From: Vespa crabro
Lineage: Eukaryota; Arthropoda; Insecta; Hymenoptera; Vespidae
DNA: 64,000 nt
Reading direction: 5' to 3'
Assembly: GCF_910589235.1 (NCBI RefSeq)
Contig: NC_060957.1
Location: 62,001-126,000 of the forward strand
The notes under the pieces were generated by a model. That model did no database searches, was not told the origin of the DNA, and worked only from the letters and a program-made list of their open reading frames with translations. The translations under genes were made by a program, and so were the position numbers. This document shows positions 13,701 through 27,836 of the stretch, one piece after another (the first letter of the stretch is position 1; each line of letters starts with the position of its first letter).

Positions 13701-16700
13701 ATATCTCGAGAGAATAACGTTATACCGATTTTTTTAAAGGTTACTTTCTTAATGACTTTAATTCCAAGATCAGACGAATGGATTATATTTATTATTAGTC
13801 ATTTATTATTAGTCATGACTTTTCTTTCATGAAACTTTTACCTATGACCGACTGTACCTTGATATTTAAATGGATATTCATTTTATCGATTGACATAAAT
13901 ACATACCCTCATAATAGTTTCTTCGAATAATCGAAAAAGATTTTATATCGAGAAAAAAGTTTTTCACGAAAATCATCCAATAGAGAGATAATGACAACTT
14001 TGTTTTCATCTTTAATTAGTTAAATTTATCTGTTAAAGAAAAAAAAGGTAATCGCTGATCGATTTTATTTATATCGGTTCATTTTTTCTTGCGATAAATA
14101 ACTTTTCAATGATATCAAAACTTGAGCGTATTCCCACAACTTTTATGGACTTTTAAGGAAATCTCATCTCTCGTAATGCAAGAATTTTGTTATGTTTAAG
14201 GCCTGCAGAAAAGCAGACGCGTTTTCTCTAAGATATTACGTTGCATTTTTTACATTTTTTAATACGATATGGTGTACAATAGAAAAATATTCGTACATAA
14301 TTTACATATGTAAATACGAAAAAATGTTCTTTCTTACGTGGTAAGTTCATTAATCATTTGCATTAAAGTACTGCGATTTAAGAGATAAATAAAAATCCAA
14401 TTTATATTTATATGATCTTGAATGAACAGATTTGTTGTATTTAAACAATAAGTATTATATTCAACGAGACTATTTTGTTTAACCAACCAGTTTCCTTGTC
14501 ATGATTGGAACTAAAATAAAGACAATACAAAATAATATCCTAATCTCACGGTTAATTTTAATAGCGAACGCAACGAATAAAAAATTATTGGAATGAAAAG
14601 TTACTCTTGAATTTCGAAGCTCGCACGTGCATACCTATGCATATATAGCTCAAAATTAGATATTTTTCTAGTTGATGACAGATCCTGTCAAAGGATGTAA
14701 TTAAAATTCAACGATCCGAATGGCCCTATTGATATAGTCAAGGATTTACTGATTAAGTCTGTGTTCATACAACAGGTGTCCCGAAAATTCTATTGGCAGA
14801 ACTGCTGATAGTTTTCCATTACAATGCGAGAATAATCAAATATATTTGAATGGCATTTAGCGACCTATGGATCGGGCTTTATTACGTGGTATGTCTATCT
14901 TGATAATGTATATAACATATACATGTAAATATTATAAGATAAAATAAATTTCATAAACGAAATAATTTTCTATAATTTATTAATGAAATCGGCACATTTT
15001 TCTTCATATTTTAAATTGATTACCATTGTAATTCCAATTGTGGATTAAAATCCAACAGTCATTATTCTGAATGGTGGAATCAAAATGCATAGGTAAATTC
15101 GATGTACGATATCCTGCCGAGGTCGGCAAATCTATCTACGTTAAATATGCAAAACACTTTGTTAGTATTATGGAACGTTGAGTACCGCAAATGACAGCGC
15201 AAATGTAAGCGCTCACTTTAGATTGTTATTCGCGTCAACGATAAACGAGCAACCCATCTTTACTATGGATATACTGAAGTTTAAAGATATTCACCTATTG
15301 CAGTTTACGACAAGGCAAAAGGACTTTAAATGAAATAAAATAAAAGGCATAAAAGAAATAGATAAATGTTAAATGACTGTGACTTTTTATATAAAAAAAA
15401 AGTGACATGCCATTCTAAATATTAACTTTTCCTCTGACAAAATCAAAGAAAAAAAGGCCGCGAAGCAAAACATTAAAAATTTATAATTAGGAATAAGTTT
15501 TAATATTATAATGAGAAAATGATTTACATCCTCTGGCATTTTCGAAAACGTCGACTAAACAATATGTCTTCGAATACATCGAATAAATCGATTTACGTCG
15601 AAAGTTAACTCGATCTCGTGTGGTTGGTTATAATCTCCCGCTGACGTGCACTTCCTACGGTCTCTCTTGGAACTTTTCCATAATATTTGAGTCTGTTTTG
15701 AAAGAACTTGAAAAGTCTCGTATATTCTTCTATATATTTTTGAAAAGCCTAGAAATGGCAGCGTCAGCTAGGATAGATATTCCTGCGACAGACACCAAAC
15801 AAATCCTATTTTTGTTCTGTCTGTTTGGCTGATGAGATAAAACACGAAATCTAACGCTTCTGATGTTTTTACACGCAAAGAAGTCTCTTCTTAATATTTA
15901 ACTGAATGATTCATGACCGCCGAGTAGTTGAAGAATTTCCGACGGCGATGCTGCAGAATCGAATGCAGAATAGCGTGATCAAGTTTGCCGAACGTCAAGA
16001 GTAAAAACATCGTAAAACAAGAAATTCGATACTAAAAACGATAATCAAATCTTAATCCATGTCATGCTCTCGTAAAATTGTTTTTGATAAAGTATTACAT
16101 TCAGTTTCATATCATAAAGTTTCTAACGTGCTTTAAATTATCAATGAAATTACATGCTTCTAGTTTATAAACCTCATGAATTTCGTTTAGAATTTAGAAG
16201 ACGTAAGATGGATTAATGGCGAATAGCCACTAACTTTCAAAAGAAACTAGCATGACGTCCGAATTAAAGATTCTTCAAGTTGATTATAAAATGTGGCAAT
16301 TAAAAGTTGCTTATTGAAAGGATTGGAAACGATTGAGAAAGACATTATTTCGAATCTACTACTTCAAAATAAAAATTTAATATTAGTAATGTAAAGAAGC
16401 TTCTTCTTCGTTTCAAGAGTCGAATTAACTTCATCAATGTTCCAAGAGAAGTTATTTCGTTATTTCGAGTGCTCTTTCCTTTTCGTTTAGGTTCGTTAAG
16501 AAAACTATCGTTGCTATCGAGATTGTCTCGTTCAGAATCTTTTTTTTACGCTTCAATTAACCTGATTGATCAGTTTTATTTCTCTCAAACATTTCGAACA
16601 TATGTCCAACTTTTTTCATCGTACGATCTGACATTTTCACAGATGTTCCTTAAAGAACCGCGCGTCGACCTTTTTTCTTTTCTCCTTTATTCGCTTAATA

Positions 16701-16933
16701 AAAAATGTGCATCGACTTGTGCATTTTTGAAAATGCAAAAATGCAAACTTGACGTACTTTTTGCGACGGCGAAAGAATCTCAAGAAAGAAAAGAACATCA
16801 ACTGTTCTTTCTGAATTTTTCCATAGATCCTATTCTTCGCAGCAAGACAACGAGTGTTCGTTTTGTTGCATGGAAACATTTTGTTCAACCAATTACGATC
16901 TTATTACTTTTAATTGACAATTCTTATACGTAA

Positions 16934-16939
<6 letters not shown>

Positions 16940-16965
<26 letters not shown>
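16940..16965. repeat. (GA)n microsatellite
   Basis: Pure GA run. Confidence 0.9.
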
Positions 16966-18112
16966 CGAAGAACGTTATCAAAAATTACAAAGGCAATAAT
17001 ATCATTTATCGTAACTCTTAGGATGCTACTTTAGATAGGTAGAAACATTAAACAAACTACATTGCATGCTATTTATGAACGCACGCATGTATATGGGATT
17101 CGTATTGATCCATATTTACAAGTTCTTGACACGAGTATACTTGACATCAAGAACCTTTCGAGAAAGATATCGACGTTCGATAGGACTTGCTCGCGTTACT
17201 TATAGAACACAATCAATATATCGAACGTAAATTGTCTGAAGATAATTACCTTTATTAGAGACACGATTAACGATCTAATATTCTAGAGCGCAATTACTCG
17301 CACTATTAGAGACACGTTTGTCCTTCATACTTATTATTGATACCACTTCTACATAAGGCCATAATGTTATGCTATATACTCGACTGTTCATGTCGACAAA
17401 AATAAAATAAATGAACGCTCCTTCCAAAGAGCATTTCTATTTTATGTTTATTTTTTCTTTTTACAATCTTCCGATAAATATTTACGAGATCTTTTCGATG
17501 CAATCTACCGAGATATGGTACAAGTACAGTTAGATTTGTTTAACATAAAAAAAAAAAAAGAAAAACATTTTAAATGCAAAAATACAGATATCAAGGAATG
17601 TGATGTGTTTTATTATTATTATTATTATTTATAAAGCGGTGACAAAACTTCTCTAGACATATTTTTACTCTTCGATATTATCATCAGAGGATGGGGATCG
17701 TTTATAAGGATTAATTAATAAAAGTTTTAATAGAATTTTAAGTAAAATTATAGAAAATAATATAAATCAATGTGATATATCTAATTTAATATTATAAGAT
17801 TCACAGAAATTAGTAAAAATAGCAATGCAACGGATTTAATCCGTTCATATATATTATCACAACTATGTTGCATTACATAGCGATTATAATACAATATAAT
17901 TTTGACTTTGCTATTAACTAACGCGTTTTCGTCGAATGCAAGTATTAATTGCAGTTCCTCGAGTGGAACAGCTTCGATGCAGTATATTACGATTTATTTT
18001 ACGAATAGAGAATTGCCTATGCAGATTATAATCCGAACGTTATGTTTTAAGGTTTAATCGAGCAAAGTGTAGTATTTAACGTTATTTTATTTGTTCGTAG
18101 GATTTAATCGAT

Positions 18113-18147
18113 TTCTCTCTCTCTCTCTCTCTTCCTTTTTTTTTTTT
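18113..18147. repeat. (TC)n followed by T tract
   Basis: TC run to 18132, then a T-rich run. Confidence 0.9.
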
Positions 18148-18663
18148 CTTGTTTTTTTGCTTCATAATATTTATTCCGAAGGATTGATTTTAAAACTATG
18201 ATGCTTCGTTTCCTATATTGATTTCTCTAAAATTAATCATTATCTATAGTAGAAGTTATCGATATTTAAATAAGTATTTCTTTCTTCATTGCAATTTAAT
18301 ATTCTTAGCAACTCGAGATTGTATGAATTTTATACATTAAGGTACTATTTCCTGATCGCCACGTCGTGTTATTGAGAAAACGATGACATAACGAATATAA
18401 ATATCGAGCAGGTATTTATCTTACTATATCAACCAGATATTAGGTAATGACATTTTTCGTGAGAAGTAAAATAATGGATGTTCTTGAAATATATTCGCTA
18501 TTGTATTATATAATCTGATTGGAAGAGTACATAAATATTGGCATAGGAATTCATCGACATTTTCAGCATTCACTGTGTATAAAAATGTTATTCCACTTTT
18601 TCGATTTATTTTTTCATGGAGATTTTTCCTTGCTCGATTAGACCATTATTTTCGAAGCATTCT

Positions 18664-18739
18664 GTATACATACATGCATACATGCATACATACATGCATG
18701 CATACATACATGCATGCATACATACATGCATGCATATAT
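18664..18739. repeat. CATA/CATG tetranucleotide array
   Basis: Alternating CATA and CATG units, partly self-complementary (TGCATGCA blocks). Confidence 0.9.
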
Positions 18740-21009
18740 ACACATTGAAAATTCTAATATTACTTGTCTATATTGACCTATTTTCTTAGTTTTATAATAT
18801 CACGAAAGTAGTTTCTGTATTTTCTATCAAGAGAATGGAATAAACGTCGATTTGTACAATGGTCCGGGAGGAAATTGTGGAGTACCTATGTAAAAAAGAG
18901 TCCAATTAGTGGATTATTTACAAAGTACAGTTACTATACTTGATATAAATACTTCTCAATATAAATATTACATGGAAGATGTAAAATTAATCAAGGTGAC
19001 GATTAATCGGCCAAACGAATTTGGATTTATTTATCAAAGAGTTAAATCTATTTTCTGTTCTTGTCCAGAAAACAAAATGTTGAACGATGTATTTGTTAGA
19101 AAAGTTACAATACTTTGAAAAGTTATTAATACTTTTGAATGATCTAACCTGAAGAATTTCATTGAGGTACTATCTTTTACCTTAAGGCTAATAATTCAAT
19201 TAAGTAGTAAAAGTCAAGAGATATAAAAAAAAAGAAAAGAAAATTTGGAAATATTCAATGAAGCGAGGAGGAAAAACGATTACTCGTGAAAAATCAATAC
19301 AATTGGTGAAACTGTTATCGAACGAAATGTGAAATCAGAAACTGATGCTGTTTAATCAATAATTACTCTTCTCCTCAGGAAGTACCGATGTGTATGCAAG
19401 GGACTCCCTAAATAATTCAATTTGCAATTTCGACAACTTCGTCCAAGTTGGATAATTATCCTATCTGGACTTAGACAATTTTAATTGGATTTCAAGTAAT
19501 ATGAAAAATGTAATACTTCAACGTGATTTATTTTGAAAGTTGACCAAATTTGATACATAGTTGCAATTCTCTACATTTCTTTCTGCAATTGGCTGGATAT
19601 TAGTTTGAATAATTATTTGGGCTTTGATCATGAAGAAGCTGTTAAATTTTCATTGTTTTACTTTATAGCCAACGTTATTGAGAACGTTGATAATTAAATT
19701 GAATCGATCTAGTATCGATATAGTATTCTCAAATTCACATTAAATCACTCGATGGGCATAATATTTCTTTTGATAAAACTAATTGATAAAGAAATTTTCC
19801 AAAGTGAACGATGAAAAATAGAAAGAAAAATGATTTGGTATAATGAACACATGCTTTAAACTAGGAACATTTTCTTAACTAATTTTCCTACGCTGCGTTA
19901 TTCTAAGAATTTCATTGAAATAATTTTTCCAAGATTGTTTTCTTTTAATCTACGAGTACATTTATCTACCTTATTCGAATTGGAAAAGGTGCGAGAAAAA
20001 TAATGTTCCATTTCTCGAGACAAGGATACTAAAGGTATAAGAACTAAAATATATTGGGAACCTTTAATTCGAGCGTTTCCCTCTATGGTGCGAATAATGT
20101 TTGATATTTTGAAATATATCCTATATATTTCTCCTGGCAATAAGGATTCGAGAATATGTATAAACATTGCCTTTATGTCGAGTAATAATATTCAATCCAA
20201 GGATTAGGAAGAATCCAAGGCAAGGAGAAAGTGAGAGAGGTTATACGTTATAAATATAAAAAGGTTTCTTTCTACCATAATATCAACCATCGATTTAACC
20301 TCTTAAACTTTGAAGCAGCCATTTATTGTAGTATCGAGCGATAGCTTGACGAGTTCAAAGATATCTAACTGCGTTTGCTCAATCTCAAACGCGTAAAGGA
20401 CGCAATTTACAAAAGGTAAGATTGTTTTGATCGATGCAAAGAGCACCGTTCGTTGTTAATTTAACCGATTGTGATGCGAGTAACAATGCCTTCGTTGAGG
20501 TAAACGACGCTGCCCTAATGCATTGGCATGCATATTAATGGAAAAGTGATTCCTTCTCTTCCTCCGTGTTTTGATATTCCCATGACAGGCTCAGGTACGT
20601 CAGCTTGACCCGAAACCAGCTTGTGTTTCTATAACGACGTACATATCCTACGTGTATGTATGGATGCACAAGTGACATTTGATATGTCAAAATGAAATAA
20701 AACAATAATAATGTTTAACTATTTTGAATTATTCCAGTAAGCCAAAGATAATATTTCAATTCGACTTTCATTATATTTTTTTTTTGTTTTTTTTTTATAT
20801 TAAAACTATTTCTAACCGATATCTATTTCTGAAGCATTTTTTCTATATCTTTTTATCGGAGCAAGAGAAAGTTCATTGTCGGTTAAATGACATTCTATGA
20901 GTATACGTTTTCCAAGAAATTTCTTCCGGGGACACTTTGTGATATAAATCATTATAGATTTCTTTCTTTATCACGAAAAATTATAGCGTCCTCGCGAGGA
21001 GAATCAAAT

Positions 21010-21011
<2 letters not shown>

Positions 21012-21060
<49 letters not shown>
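21012..21060. repeat. (TC)n microsatellite
   Basis: Pure TC run of about 24 units. Confidence 0.95.
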
Positions 21061-21069
<9 letters not shown>

Positions 21070-23529
21070 GGTTCTACATCTATATATAATAATCGCGATA
21101 TTATGCTTTGAGTGTTCCAGAAACATGCATATTCAGATTTATGCAAAAATAGAGCAGGCTCTAGTGTTATGGATAAAACGGGAATATCGAGTGAGAAATT
21201 TGAACTAGGCGATTGCGAACGAAAAAAAAAAGTTCGATCTAGTTCGATCGAAGGATATAAATCGTTTTATTCGTTTCGTAAGCGTAACGCTTAGTCTATG
21301 GATATTGCGTAGTTTTAATCCTTACTTTAAGCCAACGTCAAAGCGTTAACGTAAGCTAGATTAGAATTCTCTGCAGTAACGAATGCTAAAGCGTGAATCA
21401 GTGCTGTGTCTAGCGAGCGATGAAATAGAAAGACAGAAAAAGGAAGAGAATTTTACGTTTCCACTATTTCACGAACCTTAACTAATAGAATTTTAGGTTA
21501 TTTCCATTCTACGAGGGTCTAAATTAAACGGTGACCGGAAATGTAAATGTGGATAGCGAAGGTATTCACAGGAAAAACTTTCAAGACCAAGATGAACGCA
21601 TCTGATTTCAAACTTATTTCAATATAATTATGAATGTTCCTCGAGGAAATTAATATTTTAATCAACTTCGACTCAATTACCTTCGACAGAATATCAATAC
21701 GAACAATGGCACGTTCGATGATGGCACATTTGTGTCGTTATTAATTCGAAAAGGGTTCCTTCCTTCTGTCTTCAAATTTAATACAGATAATTTTGTTTGT
21801 AAATATCTTGATGGAAAAGATGACGTTGTACGAAAAAGTTTCGTCAATATATTTGCCAAGGTATTAGTCAATGTGCATTTTCGTGACCTATATTTTTTTC
21901 ATTGCCTCGAACAGGAAACAGAGAGGTATCCACAGGTTACGTGTTGAGCATTTCGTCACGTCATTTTGCAGAAGCACGTTTCGACGTAATCGGTGGTGAA
22001 TATAGAGTAGAGTTTTTGTTACTTTGTATCCAGGGAATAAACTCGAAAAGATTTATACGGTGCATTTATAAAGTTTAAAGCATGAGAACAGTTTCGTAAA
22101 GAAAATGTTCAAATTTTTAACGTTTATACTTCACAAGAGACACTCGAAAGAACTTAACCATCTCGTGAATATTTCAATATTTATTTATTTATTAAACATT
22201 CTACTCTTAGTTCGGAAAATGGTCTCAACTTCGGGAGACTTCGAAGAATAATTATCTGGGAAGGAAATCTTCTTCTATATGGAAAATTTTCATCGAACAG
22301 TGAGAAAATAATTAAGTCGTTTGAAATATAATAACATAAATAAATAATTTTATCAATGCGCACTATTGAATAACATGTACAGAATGAACATTTCGAGGGA
22401 AATTAAACGTTTCCGGTTTGTTTATCGAATTCTCCATTCGAATGCGAATTAATTTAAACTTTTGTTATTAATAATAATTACACATATAATCGTTCTCTCC
22501 CACCGGTAATTTTATTGATTCAAAGTTTTAATTATTACCTCGATAAAACTTGAAGGAAAAACCAATGATTTGCATGATTCGACAAAGTATCAAATGGTAT
22601 GTCCTATCAACGATGAAGCGTATATTCGAACGTTAATAAAGTACACGATCGGTCGGCAGTGAAGTGCAAGTTCGACCGTTAACAGGAACATGTACTTGCG
22701 AACGACGCTGCCATAACGAAAGAGTTAAACGTTTGTTTAATCAAATTTATTTGATACGATAGAATTTCACCGATCTTTGTCCCCAAAATAATCTAATATT
22801 TCATTTACACAATGATATATAATATATGAGAATTAAAAAATAAGGTGAAAAGTTCGAGACTCTATCTATTATGGTCCAAAACAGACGTTAATTGGTGGCA
22901 ATGATTTCAAAAAGTTTCCGATTAAACGTAAAGAGATATGGAGAGGAGTGGAAAGAAAATAAAATAGAGCTGGTCGAATAAACACTTCAGCTTGTACGTA
23001 AAAATAATTAACAAGAAGCTATGTCGATGTGTAGTGAATAAAGTAGTGATGTAAATGAATTATTGAATAGACTTGGGAAGGTCTAGGAGAGTTTGAAAAC
23101 GCACGCTTGCACAGATCCGATGACAGTGTACTATTTTCGATTTGCTGTAACATTGCTTGGAACTTTAGCATCGTTGCATGAGGAATTGCGGAAACATGAA
23201 ATATCTAGTTTCGAGAGAGGGAGAGAGAGGAAAAGAGGAAAAGTTTCCTTCCGTTGGTTATATCGAACTTTTAGATTACTATACAACGTTATATGTACAT
23301 TGCCCGTGTCCTTAGGATACCTATAGAATACAAACAATATCGAACGTAATTCACGCATGAGACAGAAATAAAAGTTTAATTTGCCAGCAATCGATTAAAG
23401 GAATTAGTATTCTCAAATGTTAAGGGAAATCCTTCAATCATTTTTCCAATCGATTATTTATTCTGAAAAATAGGCTGCGATTCGCGAGAAATTAGTTAAA
23501 ATCTATGTATGTTGTAAATAATGTTTTTT

Positions 23530-23531
<2 letters not shown>

Positions 23532-23588
<57 letters not shown>
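23532..23588. repeat. Poly-T tract, 57 bases
   Basis: Uninterrupted T. It might be the reverse of a retroposed poly-A tail, but no element body is recognisable on its left. Confidence 0.95.
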
Positions 23589-23591
<3 letters not shown>

Positions 23592-24061
23592 GAATGAATG
23601 AGTTTAATTTTAACAAATCATTTAATTAATTTAATTTAATTAATGCAATTAAATCGTAGTAGGTCGACTGACGGAAGAAAAAGTTTTGTTCGTTATTCTT
23701 GCATGACTAAATTATATCCTTCAAATGAACTCGGGTCAGGTTGGAAAATAAAAGAAGACGATGCAATGATTATGAGTCTCATACAAAGAGAATAGAATAA
23801 TTTAATTACCAGTGAACACGATTCTGGTTAAATGTTCGAAATCGAGCGGAAATTTTTTGATCAATCTGCTGAACGAAGAAGGACGAGGAACAAACGTATC
23901 ATTTTTCTTCTCATATTATTTGGATATTAGACGAGAGAGGCGAGTATACAAGATGAGAGAACTTTTGCTTTCCGATTCTCATTCATCGTAACTACTTACT
24001 CGGAAAAACTGCATCGAAGAAACTTTCTTCGCCAGAACATAAGAAAAACATGAGCTTCGAT

Positions 24062-24064
24062 TTT

Positions 24065-24096
<32 letters not shown>

Positions 24097-24098
24097 TT
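24062..24098. repeat. (TTTC)n microsatellite
   Basis: Tetranucleotide run inside a longer pyrimidine tract to about 24147. Confidence 0.9.
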
Positions 24099-25361
24099 CT
24101 TCTTTTTCCTTCTTTTTTCTTCCTTTTCCTTCTTTCTTCTTCTTTTTTGCGCAAAATTTCCCCGTATCCCCGTCAAGAAATAAATTTATTTTCTTTTTTA
24201 ATGCGATCGTCCGTTAGACTGATTTAAAAGAAGAACAAGAAATTTCTCAAAGTCGACGATTTGAAGAATGAGAAAACTATAATATCACGAGCGACGACGG
24301 TATACGGCATAAAGTCGTTCACAAATAAAAAAATCCCTCCGCTAGATGTAGCGAGTGCAGGCTGGTGTTATTATTCAGAGTTCTTCAACAAGTGCACCGT
24401 GCAGCAGGTTTTGTATATCCCGTTTCGTACACGTGCATTAGCTCGCGTGCGCAAGTGTCCTACAACCGTGAAAAGATTTACGAGTATTTCATTTTTGCGA
24501 GGACATGCGAGTTCCATTCAAAGAAGACACGTAGCCTTACCCTTTTCTCTTCGCCTCTAAATTAAAGGTTTGTTCTTGTTTCATTGAACTTACTGCACGC
24601 AATCGTCATGCAATAACTTTTGTCCGATGAGCATAATTTACTTTCGCGAAAGACTACATATGCAACAAGAAGTATGTGCAACGTATATCATAATATGACT
24701 CTTATACAGACTCGTTTCCCAGAACAATGAGCTCTCGACATTTAATTGGTGAATTAATTAATCGCTAAATGACACGGAATTGGATGATATTACTTAAAAA
24801 TTTACGTTATTTTACTTATTGATTTACCCAAATTGTATCGAAAAATTTGAAGGTTTGAAAGTTTTTCATTGATCTTATATATTAGATACGAATTAACGAG
24901 ATAATTAACCAATGAAAATATAAATCAGTGTACGATGATCGAGGTAAATATCGATTGTGTTATAGCGCAGAGTTTAAATAAACCACTCTAACTTCGAACT
25001 GATCGAACTTCTTCGTACGTTTACTTATGCAAAATAGAACATTGATTTTCCGATTTTAAACATACACGCTTACTTAGCGTACACAATCTTATCGAAGTGC
25101 ATGTTATTCTATGCTTTGTTACGTTTCTATATCAACTGTCAAAGAAGTGATACGATAACAAGACTATGTTGTATTCCAGCAAAATGATAAAAATAAAGGA
25201 ATCGAAAAGCACGTACGAAAATTATTTTCATCGCGGAGATCTCTCGGTGAGGTAACAGTTTAATTTTCAACTTGTAATTATGCTCGATCGATTTACTTGC
25301 TAATTAAACGTTCATATAAGACTTTCATATCTCAAAATGAGCCATTACTGTGGAGGATGGA

Positions 25362-25364
<3 letters not shown>

Positions 25365-25403
<39 letters not shown>
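25365..25403. repeat. (TC)n microsatellite
   Basis: Pure TC run. Confidence 0.95.
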
Positions 25404-25406
<3 letters not shown>

Positions 25407-25886
25407 GGGTCATATCTAATTCATAATATCGAATGATTCTTTTCTATTGAAAACGTTTCAGTAACGTTAATTAGAACTTATTATATATTTATGATGAGAA
25501 TTTATTACTATCATTAAGATGAAATAAAATTGTATTTTTCTTTAAATGGGATTCATTTTGAAGAAAAACCATTTGATCGATTTACTTGTTCTACTTTCTA
25601 TACATACACACGCGCACGCACATTACATCAATGTGCTGTAACTCATGAAACATGCGACTGATTTTTAATTCCCATGAAAATTGTCGTAATAATTGCAAGT
25701 AGACGAGTAGTAACATTACTTAGGGCATTTAGCGCATTTGCGAGAAAAGTAAACCTAATATGAGTCACATACTAAAGACACGTATATGCCATGCCCTCCT
25801 CTTATAAGTACCTACGTCTAAACTCTTGCGACCCCTTTACTCGTTGCGCTTACTTATTACTACTTCTACCTTCTTTATAGCCATTT

Positions 25887-25928
25887 ACCACCACCACCAC
25901 CAGCACCACCACCACCACCACCACCACT
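25887..25928. repeat. (CCA)n trinucleotide array
   Basis: CCA/ACC repeat with one AGC interruption. Confidence 0.9.
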
Positions 25929-27785
25929 TACCTTTTAATTTTACGCCCTTTTAATCCTCGCTCCAGCACCGAAATTTCGCCAAGAGCTTAATCGTTAACA
26001 TTGAAGATGTAAAAGTTTATAACGAGAGAAGTTCTACAGATATTCAAAGGCGTTTTATTCTCTATAATAATTATTCCCACTAATCATGCTGGAGGAGAGC
26101 AATAAAAAAAATATCCAAACGTTAAACATGACGTTGATCCTGATAGAAAAAAAAATTCATTGGATATCAAAGTGCGTGTCCGATTACATAAATTCCGCGT
26201 ATAAATTGAAATACATTAACGAAATGTGAATAGTCGAGCGCAATTTTATCGCTTACGGCAGAGTGTAAAGTAACACGGAAGGAAGTAGAGAACGTTGAGA
26301 ACTAATGAACAAGAAAGAGATGGAAGAAGAGAGTAAAGATAGGTGCAAGTTTGGTTTAACGAACCATATGGAAATTAGAAATAAATTTCCTTAGTATCGT
26401 TCCACCAAAAATGTAATTCAATCGATTCTCCCTTATTAAATAATTCAAAGGTATTATGAAATTGAGCTCTTTTAAACAATTTCGTTAAACAGACGCAATT
26501 ACCGGCCGTTTATATCAAAAGTTCGGAAAGTTTTACAAACGCTATAACAAACACTATTCTTTCGATGCTCTTTTGATATGAAAAGGAATAACTTTCAAAG
26601 GGATAACTTTCTATTGTACGATTCAAGTTACGATAACACCCCTGACGGGAGTAAAGAAAAATATAGGGTATTCTCGGCCGCAAAAGATATCTAACTTGCA
26701 TGGGGATTTACCTTTTACTCTAGTTTTTAACGGGATCTGGGTCGAGTCGATAGTCGTGAAACGCTTAGAATGTTTAATTAAATAGTATTGTCGTTCGTTT
26801 CAGTTATTCAACCGATTTACCTTACCTTAGCATTCCAACGATATAATAAAACGCATTCACTGCGTTAATTGGAACGAATATCTTCCGTACGAATTTCTCT
26901 CAACTTGAGAAATTACCTAAATTCGATTCAAGAACAGAGAGTGAGAGAGAGAGAGGTGTAGGATTGTCGGTACACCACCGACTTAGGTCGATTAGTGCGA
27001 ACCTACGAAGAGTGAGATTATATGCAGAAACGCGGTAACAATGAAACGATATCAATATCTATACTCAACTCTGATTGATTCCAACGATAAATCTAGTTGA
27101 GAATTTTTTGGCGATGAATCATGGCCTCGATCTTTTATACGATTGCTTGCATACACTTGGGATTTACTGGAGGTAACTAGAAAGAACGTAGACTCTGATC
27201 GATAGAACGCGAAACTTCTTCGACTGAAAGCATTCACCTTCTGCACCCATTGGGAATCGACAACCTGATTTCCCTATCCTTGTATACGTACTATATAGAT
27301 ATATGTGCGCTTGTCAATCAAATACGCGTTAGTTTTATTCAATCCCTCTTAAATTCGACGAAACAAATTCGAAAATTCTCTCTTCATGATCTACCCGATT
27401 TAAATATCCTCTTGTCTCGTTTTTATATTTGTACAAAATAATCCTCCTTCTTGATTTTATCTTCATTGTTAGATTCATCCTCATAGTTACACCGAAACTT
27501 TTGGAATTCTTTCACGCGGGTAAATCGATTTTCGTTTAATAACTTTTCTACGCGAAACTACTTTAACTTAAATAAAGTTTCCCATTTGATGAAAGAATGT
27601 TCCAAAGAGAAATAATTTATCGAAAAATTCGTCTCGTGAAATTTGCAAAATGGAAAATAGATAATATTTACGTAACTTTATTGGATCATGATTGAAAACG
27701 AAGTATCGATTCTTGTCTGTTAAGTCTCGGTTACGCTTAGTGAATTAAAACGTTCAACGCTTATCGACTTAAAAGCGAGTTTATC

Positions 27786-27789
<4 letters not shown>

Positions 27790-27834
<45 letters not shown>
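27790..27834. repeat. Poly-A tract, 45 bases
   Basis: Uninterrupted A. No retroposed gene body is recognisable to its left. Confidence 0.95.

Positions 27835-27836
<2 letters not shown>

Noticed and set aside
14775..14800. ACAGGTGTCCCGAAAATTC, resembling ends of some insect DNA transposons
   Set aside because: No matching inverted end or transposase remnant found nearby.
16469..16933. 154-codon open frame on the + strand
   Set aside because: Phe/Ser/Leu-rich, no recognisable motif, no splice or promoter context; compatible with chance.
18664..18739. Regular short repeats that could resemble an array with spacers
   Set aside because: A plain CATA/CATG microsatellite with no spacers; CRISPR is not expected in an insect genome.
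27790..27834. Poly-A tract as a retrogene tail
   Set aside because: Nothing coding or element-like to its left and no flanking duplication seen.
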